From Bacteroidales bacterium (lineage in GTDB: Bacteria; Bacteroidota; Bacteroidia; Bacteroidales; F082): a DNA stretch of 64,000 bases. The stretch covers positions 1 through 64,000 of the forward strand of contig JAQVLA010000007.1 of assembly GCA_028704385.1 (NCBI GenBank), given 5' to 3'. Each line of letters opens with the position of its first letter. Position 1 is the stretch's first letter. Shown one piece after another: positions 41,445 to 50,039 of this stretch. Below the pieces are notes generated by a model that saw only the letters and a list, made by a program, of their open reading frames with translations, did not search any database and was not told where the DNA came from. The translations under genes were made by a program, and so were the position numbers.

Positions 41445-43136
41445 ATGCCAGAAATGTTAAAATTTGAACACCCGAAAGATCAGTCGAATATCATCAAAGT
41501 TATAGGCGTTGGTGGCGGTGGCAGCAATGCCGTTACACATATGTATCATCAAGGAATCAAAGGTGTCGATTTCATCCTTTGTAATACCGATTCTCAAGCC
41601 CTTGATACCAGCCCGGTGCCTGTTAAAGTTCATCTGGGGAAGCGCGAACTTGGCGCAGGTAACATTCCGGCAGTGGGTCGTGAAGCTGCGCTCGAAACAG
41701 TTGATGAAATCAAAGAGCTGCTTGAGCATCATACCAAAATGCTTTTCATTACGGCCGGTATGGGAGGCGGAACCGGTACCGGAGCTGCTCCTGTGGTGGC
41801 TCAGGTAGCACACGAGCTGGATATCTTAACCGTTGGAATTGTTACTCTTCCATTTGGTTTTGAAGGTCGTAAACGCCGGCAACAAGCACTTGAAGGTTTG
41901 GAGGAAATGCGTAAACATGTGGATACATTGTTGATTATCAGCAATGATAAACTTCGTGAGGAATATGGTAATATGAAACTCACCGAAGCATTTAAACGTG
42001 CCGATGATGTGCTGACAACAGCTGCCAAAGGGATTGCCGAAATAATTACGGTTACGGGTTATATCAACGTTGACTTTGAAGATGTGAATACCGTGATGCG
42101 TCGCAGTGGTAAAGCGATTATGGGATCTGCCAAAGCCGAAGGCGAAAACCGGGCATTGAAAGCGATTGAAGATGCCATGCGTTCTCCTTTGCTTAATGAT
42201 TCCAACATAGCCGGAGCCCAAAACATCCTGCTTTATATTACTTCCGGCGAAGATGAAGTATCGTTGGATGAGGTACTTGAAATCACTGATTATATTCAGC
42301 AAACCTGTGGTAATACGGCTGAAGTAATCTGGGGAAATGGGAAAGATGATTCGCTGGGTAATAATATTGCCATTACAATTATCGCCACCGGATTTGATAA
42401 TGATGAGGACATTCCAATTGGAATGAGTTCGCGCAAGGTTTCAGTTACTGATTTGTATGGAAACAAAACAGTATCCCGTAATATCCAGGGCCTTGATGCC
42501 AGAAAAAATGCTGCTGTTGATAACGGAAAAGTTATCCGCCATCACTTACATGATGAAGAAAATAATAATACTGAAGATCAAGAAGATAAAAGTAATTCTG
42601 ATAGTAATACCGAAACGGTTGAGCATACGATTTTTAGTTTTATCGATGAGAAATCCTCGCCAAGGCCGAACGTAAAAATTCATACACTTGATGAAGATGA
42701 TTCCATTGCAGCTTCAAAGAAAGAAGAATTACCTTTTGAGAATGAAGTTCCAAATGAAGTGAAACGTATTGATGCCTCGCATATAAAGCCTGAATTGGAT
42801 AAACAAAAACCTGAAAGCGATACTGGAGTTAAAGACAAACCAGCTGTGAAAGTAGTTTCTTCTGAAGAGGTTGAACAAAAAATACCAGCCGATGATCTGG
42901 ACAGAAATTCAATGATTCGTCAGTCGAGACTGAAAGCCATGAGTATGAAATTGCATACACCACAAGGACTTGAAGAACTTGAACGTCAGCCGGCCTACTT
43001 GCGACGTGGAACAAAACTCACTGAAGACACTGCTGATAATCCTGATAAAGAGGTGTCGAGGTATGAATTGAACAGCGATGGAAAGCAATCGGGTTTGTCA
43101 TCAGGCAATAGTTTTTTGCACGACAACGTTGATTAA
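41445..43136 (+). CDS. ftsZ: Cell division GTPase FtsZ
   Basis: This 563-residue tubulin homologue forms the Z ring. The GTPase domain (about residues 12-320) starts IKVIGVGGGGSNAVTHMY and contains the signature GMGGGTGTGAAPVV near residue 105 and the synergy loop NVDFEDVNTVM. Then follows a linker of about 170 residues rich in Asp, Glu, Ser and Lys. Near residue 525 is the QPAYLRRGTKL segment, matching the FtsA-binding C-terminal peptide, yet about 40 residues continue to the end NSFLHDNVD. The protein is therefore longer than the ~380 residues of E. coli FtsZ because of the linker and this extra tail. Confidence 0.96.
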   Translation: MPEMLKFEHPKDQSNIIKVIGVGGGGSNAVTHMYHQGIKGVDFILCNTDSQALDTSPVPVKVHLGKRELGAGNIPAVGREAALETVDEIKELLEHHTKMLFITAGMGGGTGTGAAPVVAQVAHELDILTVGIVTLPFGFEGRKRRQQALEGLEEMRKHVDTLLIISNDKLREEYGNMKLTEAFKRADDVLTTAAKGIAEIITVTGYINVDFEDVNTVMRRSGKAIMGSAKAEGENRALKAIEDAMRSPLLNDSNIAGAQNILLYITSGEDEVSLDEVLEITDYIQQTCGNTAEVIWGNGKDDSLGNNIAITIIATGFDNDEDIPIGMSSRKVSVTDLYGNKTVSRNIQGLDARKNAAVDNGKVIRHHLHDEENNNTEDQEDKSNSDSNTETVEHTIFSFIDEKSSPRPNVKIHTLDEDDSIAASKKEELPFENEVPNEVKRIDASHIKPELDKQKPESDTGVKDKPAVKVVSSEEVEQKIPADDLDRNSMIRQSRLKAMSMKLHTPQGLEELERQPAYLRRGTKLTEDTADNPDKEVSRYELNSDGKQSGLSSGNSFLHDNVD

Positions 43137-43147
43137 ATAAAAGTGTT

Positions 43148-43603
43148 ATGAGTCTTGAAGTATTAATTAATGATGATTTAAAGCAGGCCATGCGCCAAAA
43201 GGACACCAAAAAGCTGGCTGCCCTGCGTGCCATCAAAGCTGCTTTATTGCTGGAAAAAACAGGCAAAGATGTGAGCAGTGGTGAGATTCCGGAAGCGGTG
43301 GAAATGAAGCTCTTACAAAAATTAGTGAAACAACGTAGAGAATCTGAAGCTGTTTACAAAGAGCAAAACCGCCCTGAATTAGCTGAAGAGGAAGCTTATC
43401 AGGCAGAAATAATTGAGGCTTATTTGCCTAAGGCCTTATCAGACGAAGAGCTGGAAACCTTATTGAAGGAAGCCATCTTACAAACGGGTGCCAGCTCCAT
43501 CCGGGATATGGGAAAAGTGATGGGTATTGCTACAAAAATGGTTGCCGGAAGAGCAGATAATCAAACTATTGCAAAACGCATCAAGGACTTGCTGGGTGTT
43601 TAG
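43148..43603 (+). CDS. GatB/YqeY domain protein
   Basis: This 151-residue protein consists of a YqeY domain, an all-helical module related to the tRNA-binding tail of the amidotransferase subunit GatB. Typical segments are LKQAMRQKDTKKLAALRAIKAAL near the start, EIIEAYLPKALSDEEL, and GKVMGIATKMVAGRADNQTI. A tRNA-related role is assumed from the domain; the true function is unknown. It starts 11 bases after ftsZ and is probably the last gene of the operon, before a strong terminator. Confidence 0.88.
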   Translation: MSLEVLINDDLKQAMRQKDTKKLAALRAIKAALLLEKTGKDVSSGEIPEAVEMKLLQKLVKQRRESEAVYKEQNRPELAEEEAYQAEIIEAYLPKALSDEELETLLKEAILQTGASSIRDMGKVMGIATKMVAGRADNQTIAKRIKDLLGV

Positions 43604-43614
43604 CTGGTTTTAGT

Positions 43615-43657
43615 ACAAAAAAAACAGGCTCTTGAGATTCAGGAGCCTGTTTTTTTA
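43615..43657. terminator. Bidirectional rho-independent terminator
   Basis: AACAGGCTC (43623-43631) pairs with GAGCCTGTT (43643-43651), with an A-run before and a T-run after. It closes the dcw operon on the plus strand and the converging ribosomal operon (tsf end at 43674) on the minus strand. Confidence 0.9.
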
Positions 43658-43673
43658 AAGAAAATTATAACTT

Positions 43674-44504
43674 TTATCCGAGCATTAATCTTTTGAAAGC
43701 AGTAACAGTGAGGTCTTTATCAACATCACTCAGGTACTGACGAACAGATTTTTTGTTCTCGCGAACGAAATCCTGATTAAGCAGAGTATTTTCACGATAA
43801 AACTTATTCAGTTTACCTTTGGCAATTTTTTCAAGCATTTCTTCCGGTTTGCCTTCATTACGAGCTTGTTCCATGCCAACTTCTATTTCACGCTGAATAA
43901 CATCCTGAGGCACATCAGCTTCGTCAACGGCAACAGGATCCATAGCAGCAACCTGCATAGCCAGTTCACGGCCTATCTGAGCAAGTTTTTCGTTATCTTT
44001 TTGATTCAGGCCAACAACAGTTGCCAAACGATTGCCAGGGTGAATATAGGCAGCGGTGAAAGGTGCTTCGATTTTTTCAAAGGCTCCCAAATCTATTTTT
44101 TCACCTATTACGCCTGTTTGATCTGTAATGATGTCTTCCACAGTCCTGCCATTGAGTTCTAACTTTTTCAGGCCTTCAGCGTCAGCAATTTTGTTTTTTA
44201 TAGCGAGATCAAGAATGCTTTCTGCACTTTTAACGAAATCTTCGTTTTTAGCAACAAAGTCGGTTTCGCAATTGATCATCAACACAGCAGCGTAAGAATG
44301 ATCGGCATTTGTTTTAGCAAGCACTACGCCATCTTTGGCTTCACGATCAGCTCTTTTTGCAGCTACTTTCTGGCCTTTTTTACGCAGGATGTCAACAGCT
44401 TTTTCCATGTCACCGTCACTTTCGACCAAAGCTTTTTTACAATCCATCATACCGGCACCGGTAAGTTTTCTTAATTCATTAACTTGAGCAGCAGTAATAT
44501 TCAT
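43674..44504 (-). CDS. tsf: Elongation factor Ts
   Basis: EF-Ts exchanges GDP for GTP on EF-Tu. The 276-residue protein begins with the UBA-like N-terminal domain ITAAQVNELRKLTGAGMMDCKKAL and contains the core motif INCETDFVAKNEDF near residue 78, then the dimerisation-like region with IHPGNRLATVVGLNQ. It is the last gene of the rplM-rpsI-rpsB-tsf operon, 27 bases after rpsB. Confidence 0.96.
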   Translation of the reverse strand: MNITAAQVNELRKLTGAGMMDCKKALVESDGDMEKAVDILRKKGQKVAAKRADREAKDGVVLAKTNADHSYAAVLMINCETDFVAKNEDFVKSAESILDLAIKNKIADAEGLKKLELNGRTVEDIITDQTGVIGEKIDLGAFEKIEAPFTAAYIHPGNRLATVVGLNQKDNEKLAQIGRELAMQVAAMDPVAVDEADVPQDVIQREIEVGMEQARNEGKPEEMLEKIAKGKLNKFYRENTLLNQDFVRENKKSVRQYLSDVDKDLTVTAFKRLMLG

Positions 44505-44531
44505 GTGATTATTTTCAGGTTTATGAAAGAT

Positions 44532-45389
44532 TTATTTTTTTGCTACAGCTTTGCGGGGTCTCTTAGCACGTCCGCCATCGGTAGTTTTTTTACCAGTTTT
44601 AGCCTTGCTGTCCTGTTCCTCATCGTCATAAGCAAATTTATTCTGATTTTCGATGTTTTCCTCTTCTTCTTCGTGTTCGTCATGGCTCTTGTCTTTGGCC
44701 ATTTTTCTTTCGTTCAGGCCTTCTTCCATTGCCTGGGCAATGGTTCTGATGATCAACGAAATAGATTTTGAAGCATCGTCATTTCCAGGGATAGGGAAAT
44801 CAATCAGGTTCGGATTTGAGTTGGTATCAACAATGGCAAAAGTAGGAATGTTGAGTTTACGTGCTTCTGCAATGGCAATATTTTCTTTGATCACGTCAAC
44901 AACAAAAACGGCTGAAGGAAGACGATTCAAATCGGCAATACTACCAAGGTTCTTTTCGAGTTTTTCGCGTTCGCGCTGTATCTGCAGTCTTTCTCTTTTT
45001 GAAAGGTTTTGATACGAATCGCTAACAGTAAGCTTATCAATGCTGGCCATTTTTCTCACGGCTTTGCGGATGGTTGCAAAATTGGTGAGCATTCCACCAG
45101 GCCAACGCTCGGTAACGTAGGGCATATTGATTTTGCTAACCTCATCGGCAACGATGTCTTTTGCCTGTTTTTTGGTAGCTACAAAAAGGATTTTTTTGCC
45201 CGAACGAGCCAATTGACGGGCTGCATTAGCGGCTTCCTCCAGTTTGGCCTGTGTTTTATACAGGTCGATAATGTGGATTCCATTGCGCTCCATAAAAATA
45301 TAAGGAGCCATGTTTGGATTCCATTTTCTTTTCAGATGGCCGAAATGTACGCCGGCATCCAATAATTCTTCAAATGATACTCTTGACAT
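44532..45389 (-). CDS. rpsB: 30S ribosomal protein S2 with charged C-terminal extension
   Basis: S2 binds the 30S head-body junction. The first ~225 residues are a normal S2 protein: SFEELLDAGVHFGHLKRKWNP, PYIFMERNGIHIIDLYKT, ERWPGGMLTNF, VDTNSNP and IPGNDDASKSI. A tail of about 60 residues follows that S2 proteins of many phyla lack, first acidic (HDEHEEEEENIENQNK), then basic (KTGKKTTDGGRAKRPRKAV). Its function is unknown. Start and operon position are clear. Confidence 0.95.
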   Translation of the reverse strand: MSRVSFEELLDAGVHFGHLKRKWNPNMAPYIFMERNGIHIIDLYKTQAKLEEAANAARQLARSGKKILFVATKKQAKDIVADEVSKINMPYVTERWPGGMLTNFATIRKAVRKMASIDKLTVSDSYQNLSKRERLQIQREREKLEKNLGSIADLNRLPSAVFVVDVIKENIAIAEARKLNIPTFAIVDTNSNPNLIDFPIPGNDDASKSISLIIRTIAQAMEEGLNERKMAKDKSHDEHEEEEENIENQNKFAYDDEEQDSKAKTGKKTTDGGRAKRPRKAVAKK

Positions 45390-45496
45390 AGATTTTTTGT
45401 TAAATGTTTACATTCACTAAATACAATTGCTGAGTAGTTCTATCCAGAAGTCTCAGCAATTTGGATACTAAACACAATTGCAGGCAAGCTGAAGGT

Positions 45497-45883
45497 TTAG
45501 CGTTTACTGAACTGGAATTTCTTACGGGCTTTGGGTTGGCCGGGTTTCTTACGTTCAACCATACGTGGGTCGCGACGCATCAAACCTTTGGCTTTCAACA
45601 CCGGACGGTACTCAGGGTCAATTTCACATAAGGCGCGGCTTATTGCCAGACGGGCTGCTTCGGCCTGTCCGTTGATGCCTCCACCGTCCAGGTTTATTTT
45701 TACGTCGAATTTTCCGATGTTATCGGTGAGCATAAAAGGTTGCTCAACAACGTATTGCAATATACCTGTTGGAAAATACTCCTTGTAATCCCGCTTATTT
45801 ACCGTAATGCTGCCATTGCCACTTTTAACATAAACACGGGCAACTGCAGTTTTCCTTCTGCCTAAAGCGTTGATAACTTCCAT
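45497..45883 (-). CDS. rpsI: 30S ribosomal protein S9
   Basis: This is a 128-residue protein. The N-terminal INALGRRKTAVARVYVK and the C-terminal tail DPRMVERKKPGQPKARKKF ending QFSKR, which reaches the P-site tRNA anticodon, are diagnostic. It starts 2 bases after rplM. A gap of 107 bases to rpsB contains no clear gene. Confidence 0.97.
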   Translation of the reverse strand: MEVINALGRRKTAVARVYVKSGNGSITVNKRDYKEYFPTGILQYVVEQPFMLTDNIGKFDVKINLDGGGINGQAEAARLAISRALCEIDPEYRPVLKAKGLMRRDPRMVERKKPGQPKARKKFQFSKR

Positions 45884-45885
45884 GA

Positions 45886-46341
45886 TTAATTATTTGTATT
45901 GAATTTGAGTTCTTGTGGTTGCTGGGCTTCGTGCTTGTGTTCCGGTCCGGCATATACATACAGGTTGCGAAATATTTCAGCACCGAGCTTTGTTTTTGGA
46001 AGCATCCCTTTTACAGCATGTTCAACTACTGCAATAGGTTTGCGTTCAAGCTGTTCTTTTACAGGACGAACGCGTTTGCCTCCCGGATGACCAGTATGAC
46101 GCACATAATACTTGGTCTCCATTTTGTTGCCTGTGAGGGCAATTTTTTCGGCGTTAATAACAATCACATTATCACCACAATCACTGTGGGGAGTAAAGCT
46201 GGGTTTGTGCTTGCCTCTTAATATTTTTGCAATTTCTGACGCCAGGCGACCCAGAATCTGGCCTTCGGCATCAACAACAAACCACTGCTTGTTGGCATTT
46301 TCTTTGCTGATGCTTACAGTTTTGTAACTAAGTGTATTCAT
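45886..46341 (-). CDS. rplM: 50S ribosomal protein L13
   Basis: This 151-residue protein is the first gene of the operon. [22 protein letters not shown] and the [14 protein letters not shown] segment are typical L13. L13 is needed early in 50S assembly. A well-spaced promoter lies upstream. Confidence 0.97.
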   Translation of the reverse strand: MNTLSYKTVSISKENANKQWFVVDAEGQILGRLASEIAKILRGKHKPSFTPHSDCGDNVIVINAEKIALTGNKMETKYYVRHTGHPGGKRVRPVKEQLERKPIAVVEHAVKGMLPKTKLGAEIFRNLYVYAGPEHKHEAQQPQELKFNTNN

Positions 46342-46398
46342 TTGACTATTAATGTTTTCGTGTGTCTTTTACGCACCTTCTTCTCCCAAAACGGGGTG

Positions 46399-46430
46399 CA
46401 AAAATAGAACATAATTTTTGTTTGAACAAA
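46399..46430 (-). promoter_or_regulatory. Bacteroidota-type promoter of the rplM operon
   Basis: On the minus strand TTTG (46427-46430) and TATTTTTG (46399-46406) are separated by exactly 20 bp, the preferred spacing for the -33 and -7 elements, 58 bases upstream of rplM. This is the best-formed promoter in the window. From 46431 to 46528 I see nothing else. Confidence 0.7.
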
Positions 46431-46528
46431 TTTATCCACATTAATTTGTTGATAGTTTTAGCTTTAGGTTGTTGCCGTAATCTTTGGTTCTACATCGGTT
46501 GCCTATTATGATGGCCTAAAAACAAGCC

Positions 46529-46975
46529 TTAGTGATCAGTAATTTTTTCCTCAAGCCGGCCCATCGATGCGTGGAGTCTGTTGTCGAATTTGAGAACAAA
46601 AGGTTTGATATCAATCATAGGTGTTTTGTCCAGCATATCAGCATGATAGAAATAAAAACGGTGTCCTTCAATTGTTACTATTTAAAAAGTCAACATTCCG
46701 ATCGGGTTTGGCCGGTGTGAGCCTTTGATCGCAAGAATCCCATATTCCTTGTCATCCAAAAAGGGCTTTTGTTTCAGCTTCGGTGCCTGACTCTTGTGAA
46801 AATGATAATGTAGAATGGCATGTGAAAACTGTTCTAAACCATCTAATCCGGCTAAATAAGCTTCATCAAGTTCTGCAACGGCTAGCATGCTGTTGTCAGC
46901 AAAAAATGGCTGAATGGGCATGCCTTTGGTTTCGGTATATTGTGTTCGGGTCGGGCTGATAGGATACGGTTCTAT
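46529..46975 (-). pseudogene. trmO: TrmO (YaeB/TsaA) tRNA methyltransferase, broken by point mutations
   Basis: One frame of 149 codons encodes a TrmO-type tRNA m6t6A37 methyltransferase nearly end to end. PISPTRTQYTETKGMPIQP, the LEQFSHAILHYHFHKS segment, KQKPFLDD, then HRPNPIGM, TIEGHRF, and DMLDKTPMIDIKPFV. The reading frame never shifts. However, the codon at the expected start is ATA (46973-46975) where ATG is expected, and a TAA at 46682-46684 interrupts five codons after NPIG. A single base change would explain each. The gene is therefore probably inactive. The N-terminal half could still be translated from an internal ATG. Confidence 0.8.
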
Positions 46976-46985
46976 TTACAATGAA

Positions 46986-47705
46986 TTATGGATTAATCAA
47001 TTGATTACGATACATTTGTATGGTGTTATTTAGGCCGTAATACAAAGCATCGGCAATCAGTGCATGGCCAATTGAAACTTCCAGTACATTTGGAACATAT
47101 TGAATAAAAAAGGCAAGATTTTCCAGGTTGAGATCATGGCCTGCATTGATTCCCAGCCCAATGGAATTGGCAACTTTGGCTGCTTCAACAAATGGCTTGA
47201 TGGATACTGATCTGTCGCTGAAATACCCACAGGCATAGGATTCGGTATATAATTCAATGCGATCTGTTCCGGTATCCAAGGCATGTTTTACCATTTCAAC
47301 ATCGGGGTCAACAAAAATGGATGTCCTTATGCCGGCTTCTTTAAACCGCTTGATAATTGATTTTAGAAAAGGTTTTTCTGTGATGGTGTCCCAACCATGA
47401 TCAGAAGTGAGTTGAGCAGGATCATCCGGAACAAGCGTAACTTGATGGGGTTTGTGTTTTAAAACCAAATCGATAAATTCGGGTGTTGGGTTGCCTTCAA
47501 TATTAAATTCGGTTTTAATCAACGGCCTGAGTAATTCAACATCCTGATAGGTGATATGTCGCTGGTCAGGGCGTGGATGCACTGTAATGCCTTCAGCTCC
47601 ATATAGTTCGCAATCAATGGCGGCTTGTTGTACATTGGGTATGTTTCCGCCTCTTGCATTGCGAAGCGTAGCTATTTTGTTGATGTTAACACTGAGTTTG
47701 GTCAT
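46986..47705 (-). CDS. pdxJ: Pyridoxine 5'-phosphate synthase
   Basis: PdxJ closes the pyridine ring of vitamin B6 from 1-deoxyxylulose phosphate and 3-amino-2-oxopropyl phosphate. The 239-residue TIM barrel begins LSVNINKIATLRNARGG, then ITVHPRPDQRHI, the FNIEGNPT segment, VTLVPDDP and GINAGHDLNLENL. These are the usual substrate-contact regions. ATG 47705 gives the normal start. The trmO remnant lies directly downstream. Confidence 0.95.
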   Translation of the reverse strand: MTKLSVNINKIATLRNARGGNIPNVQQAAIDCELYGAEGITVHPRPDQRHITYQDVELLRPLIKTEFNIEGNPTPEFIDLVLKHKPHQVTLVPDDPAQLTSDHGWDTITEKPFLKSIIKRFKEAGIRTSIFVDPDVEMVKHALDTGTDRIELYTESYACGYFSDRSVSIKPFVEAAKVANSIGLGINAGHDLNLENLAFFIQYVPNVLEVSIGHALIADALYYGLNNTIQMYRNQLINP

Positions 47706-47900
47706 TGCCAAATGACTTAAATGGTTTGTAAAGTCGGATTTTGGCTGCGAAATTACGAATTTTCAACGCTTGAAAAGGAGTACAATAAAGCGGATTAGCG
47801 TTATAATGATTAAATCTGGTGATGGAATGGAAAAGGTGGCTTTTGGCATTCTGAAGGATAATGTTAATTTTACTGCCGTAAAGAATAAATTGTATCTGGG

Positions 47901-48353
47901 ATGCGTGCAGTAATACAAAGGGTTAATGAGGCTTATGTATCAATTGACAATATAAGAAAAAGTGAGATTGGAATGGGAATGATTGTTTTGCTGGGGATTG
48001 AACATGACGACACAACTGAAGATGCCGATTGGCTTTGTGCAAAGCTGGCACGATTGAGGATTTTTTCTGATGAAGCAGGATTGATGAATTTTGATATTCA
48101 AACAGTTGGAGGCAGTTTTCTTGTGGTGAGCCAATTCACCTTACATGCCAGCACGAAAAAAGGTAACCGGCCTTCCTATATCAGGGCTGCCCGGCCTGAG
48201 CAGGCAGTACCGCTTTACGAGTATTTTGTCAAAAAGCTAAGAGAAGCCTCGGGTTGTGATGTTTTTACAGGCGAGTTTGGTGCATATATGCAGGTTGGAT
48301 TGATCAATGACGGACCCGTGACCATCCTGATGGATTCTGCGAATAAGGAATAA
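47901..48353 (+). CDS. dtd: D-aminoacyl-tRNA deacylase
   Basis: This 150-residue protein hydrolyses D-amino acids mischarged on tRNA. It starts MRAVIQRVNEAYV and shows the two DTD motifs: GGSFLVVSQFTLHAS (SQxT region) and, near the end, QVGLINDGPVTI (the NxGP-type motif appears as NDGPVT). Length is normal. It is monocistronic or the first gene before the transporter. Confidence 0.95.
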   Translation: MRAVIQRVNEAYVSIDNIRKSEIGMGMIVLLGIEHDDTTEDADWLCAKLARLRIFSDEAGLMNFDIQTVGGSFLVVSQFTLHASTKKGNRPSYIRAARPEQAVPLYEYFVKKLREASGCDVFTGEFGAYMQVGLINDGPVTILMDSANKE

Positions 48354-48440
48354 AAAGTTGTTTCCCATTGTAATCAAACAAATTGGTCAGTTATTTGTCT
48401 ATGCAAAAATGCAATAAAAGATAGACTAACATAATTAGAA

Positions 48441-49169
48441 ATGCAAGATTTACCTCATGCCACTGTTACGGTTATTAGTGCAAAACACAGACAAAAGGCT
48501 GAAACACTTTATTTGATATTGGCAGCTTTGTTTGTTACATCTTTGGTAACCAGTAATTTGATCTTTCAAAAATTCTTTCACTGGAATCTGCTTGGGCTTT
48601 TCAATTTTGAGTTGAGTGTGGGGATAATTGCTTATCCCATCACCTTTTTACTAACAGATATTGTATCAGAGGTTTTTGGACAGAGAAGAGCCAATAAAGT
48701 GGTTGTTGCAGGTATTTTTGCCAGTTTTTTTGCTTTGATGATTATTATTGTTTCTGATCTTGCACCAGCAACGGAATGGTCACCTATCAGCGATAAAGAG
48801 TTTAGCAAAGCATTTAGTTTTACCTATCTGGCTGTTGCAGCTTCGCTGGCAGCCTATCTTTTTGCACAGTTTCTGGATGTTCAGGTTTTTCATTTTTGGA
48901 AACGCCTTACAAACGGCAAGCATCTTTGGTTGCGCAACAACTTATCCACCTTTACAAGCCAGTTTGTTGATACAATTACCGTTTTGTTTCTGCTATGCAT
49001 TTTCGAAATAATTGAATGGCATTTGTTTGGCATGCTCCTGCTGAATGGATTTCTTTTTAAAGTGGTATTTGCTTTGCTTGATACACCCTTTGCTTACCTG
49101 GGTGTATATGGATTGCGCTGGTATTTTGGCCTGAAAGGTCATGGCACTGAACTAAGATTGGACGACTGA
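48441..49169 (+). CDS. Queuosine precursor transporter (YhhQ/VUT family)
   Basis: This 242-residue inner-membrane protein of the VUT1/YhhQ family is predicted to import preQ0/preQ1 for queuosine synthesis. About six membrane segments are visible. The family segment IAYPITFLLTDIVSEVFGQRRANKVV and the later LRNNLSTFTSQFVDTITVLFLL with FALLDTPFAYLGVYGL are characteristic. Together with tgt at 14784 it implies tRNA queuosine in this organism, with the base at least partly salvaged. Confidence 0.88.
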   Translation: MQDLPHATVTVISAKHRQKAETLYLILAALFVTSLVTSNLIFQKFFHWNLLGLFNFELSVGIIAYPITFLLTDIVSEVFGQRRANKVVVAGIFASFFALMIIIVSDLAPATEWSPISDKEFSKAFSFTYLAVAASLAAYLFAQFLDVQVFHFWKRLTNGKHLWLRNNLSTFTSQFVDTITVLFLLCIFEIIEWHLFGMLLLNGFLFKVVFALLDTPFAYLGVYGLRWYFGLKGHGTELRLDD

Positions 49170-49180
49170 GTTATATTCGG

Positions 49181-49188
49181 TAATTTTG
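49181..49188 (+). promoter_or_regulatory. TAnnTTTG -7 promoter element
   Basis: TAATTTTG lies 19 bases before the esterase start. A weak TTG-containing match lies about 20 bases upstream. Confidence 0.45.
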
Positions 49189-49207
49189 CAGCTATAAACC
49201 ATCTTTT

Positions 49208-50011
49208 ATGGAACTGGCGTATAAAAGGTATGGAAATAGCGGAGATCAGCCGCTTATCATATTACATGGGTTGTTTGGAATTTCAGATAATTGGGTCACT
49301 TTTGGCAAGCGCATCGCTTCTGAAGGATTTGATGTGATCATTCCTGATCAGCGCAACCATGGAAAATCACCACACAGTGATGTTTTTAATTATCCGGCTT
49401 TGACCGATGACCTTGTTGAACTGGTTGACTTACTTGAAATTAAAAAGCCAATCCTACTCGGACATAGTATGGGCGGAAAGGTGGCCATGCGTTTTGCAAT
49501 TGAATATCCCGAATTGGTAAAAAAACTTGAAGTGGTGGATATCAGCCTCAAAGCTTATGACGACAGGCCTTATCACAGGGCTATTGTGCAGGCAATGCAA
49601 TCTATCGATCTGAGCGTGATTTCGGGCAGAACTGAGGCCGAAGAACGTTTGGCCGAAAAAGTGCCACAGGAACGTATCCGACAGTTTTTACTTAAAAATC
49701 TGCACTGGAAAGACAGAAAAACGCTTGAATGGAGAATTAATCTGTCAGGCATTGCAGCAAACCTCGGTCAAATGTTTGATGCCATCCAAACAGCAGAAGT
49801 GTTTACCAAACCCACTTTATTTGTTCGGGGTGGTGCATCCGATTATATTCTGCCCGAGGATTATCCACATATCAGGCACAATTTCCCAAGAGCCGAAATC
49901 CTTACCATCGAAGGAGCCTCCCATTGGGTTCATGCCGAAGCAGCGGAACAGTTTTATCAGATCAGCTCAGGGTTTTTGATGGGCAATCCGGATTGGAACA
50001 TAAACCTATAG
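49208..50011 (+). CDS. Alpha/beta-hydrolase (YbfF-like esterase)
   Basis: This 267-residue cytoplasmic hydrolase has the oxyanion strand LIILHGLFGISDNW, the PDQRNHGKSPHS segment and the nucleophile elbow LLGHSMGGKVAM (Ser near residue 98). An acid lies in FVRGGASDYI, and the catalytic His is in GASHWVHAEA. These match the YbfF-type acyl-CoA or short-chain esterases. No signal peptide or membrane segment is visible, and the natural substrate is unknown. Confidence 0.85.
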   Translation: MELAYKRYGNSGDQPLIILHGLFGISDNWVTFGKRIASEGFDVIIPDQRNHGKSPHSDVFNYPALTDDLVELVDLLEIKKPILLGHSMGGKVAMRFAIEYPELVKKLEVVDISLKAYDDRPYHRAIVQAMQSIDLSVISGRTEAEERLAEKVPQERIRQFLLKNLHWKDRKTLEWRINLSGIAANLGQMFDAIQTAEVFTKPTLFVRGGASDYILPEDYPHIRHNFPRAEILTIEGASHWVHAEAAEQFYQISSGFLMGNPDWNINL

Positions 50012-50039
50012 ACTGATCACGTGCGAAAATAACTTCAAC

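Noticed and set aside
46682-46684. Programmed frameshift in trmO
   Set aside because: The downstream part continues in the same frame, so only a stop codon separates them; no frame change is needed.
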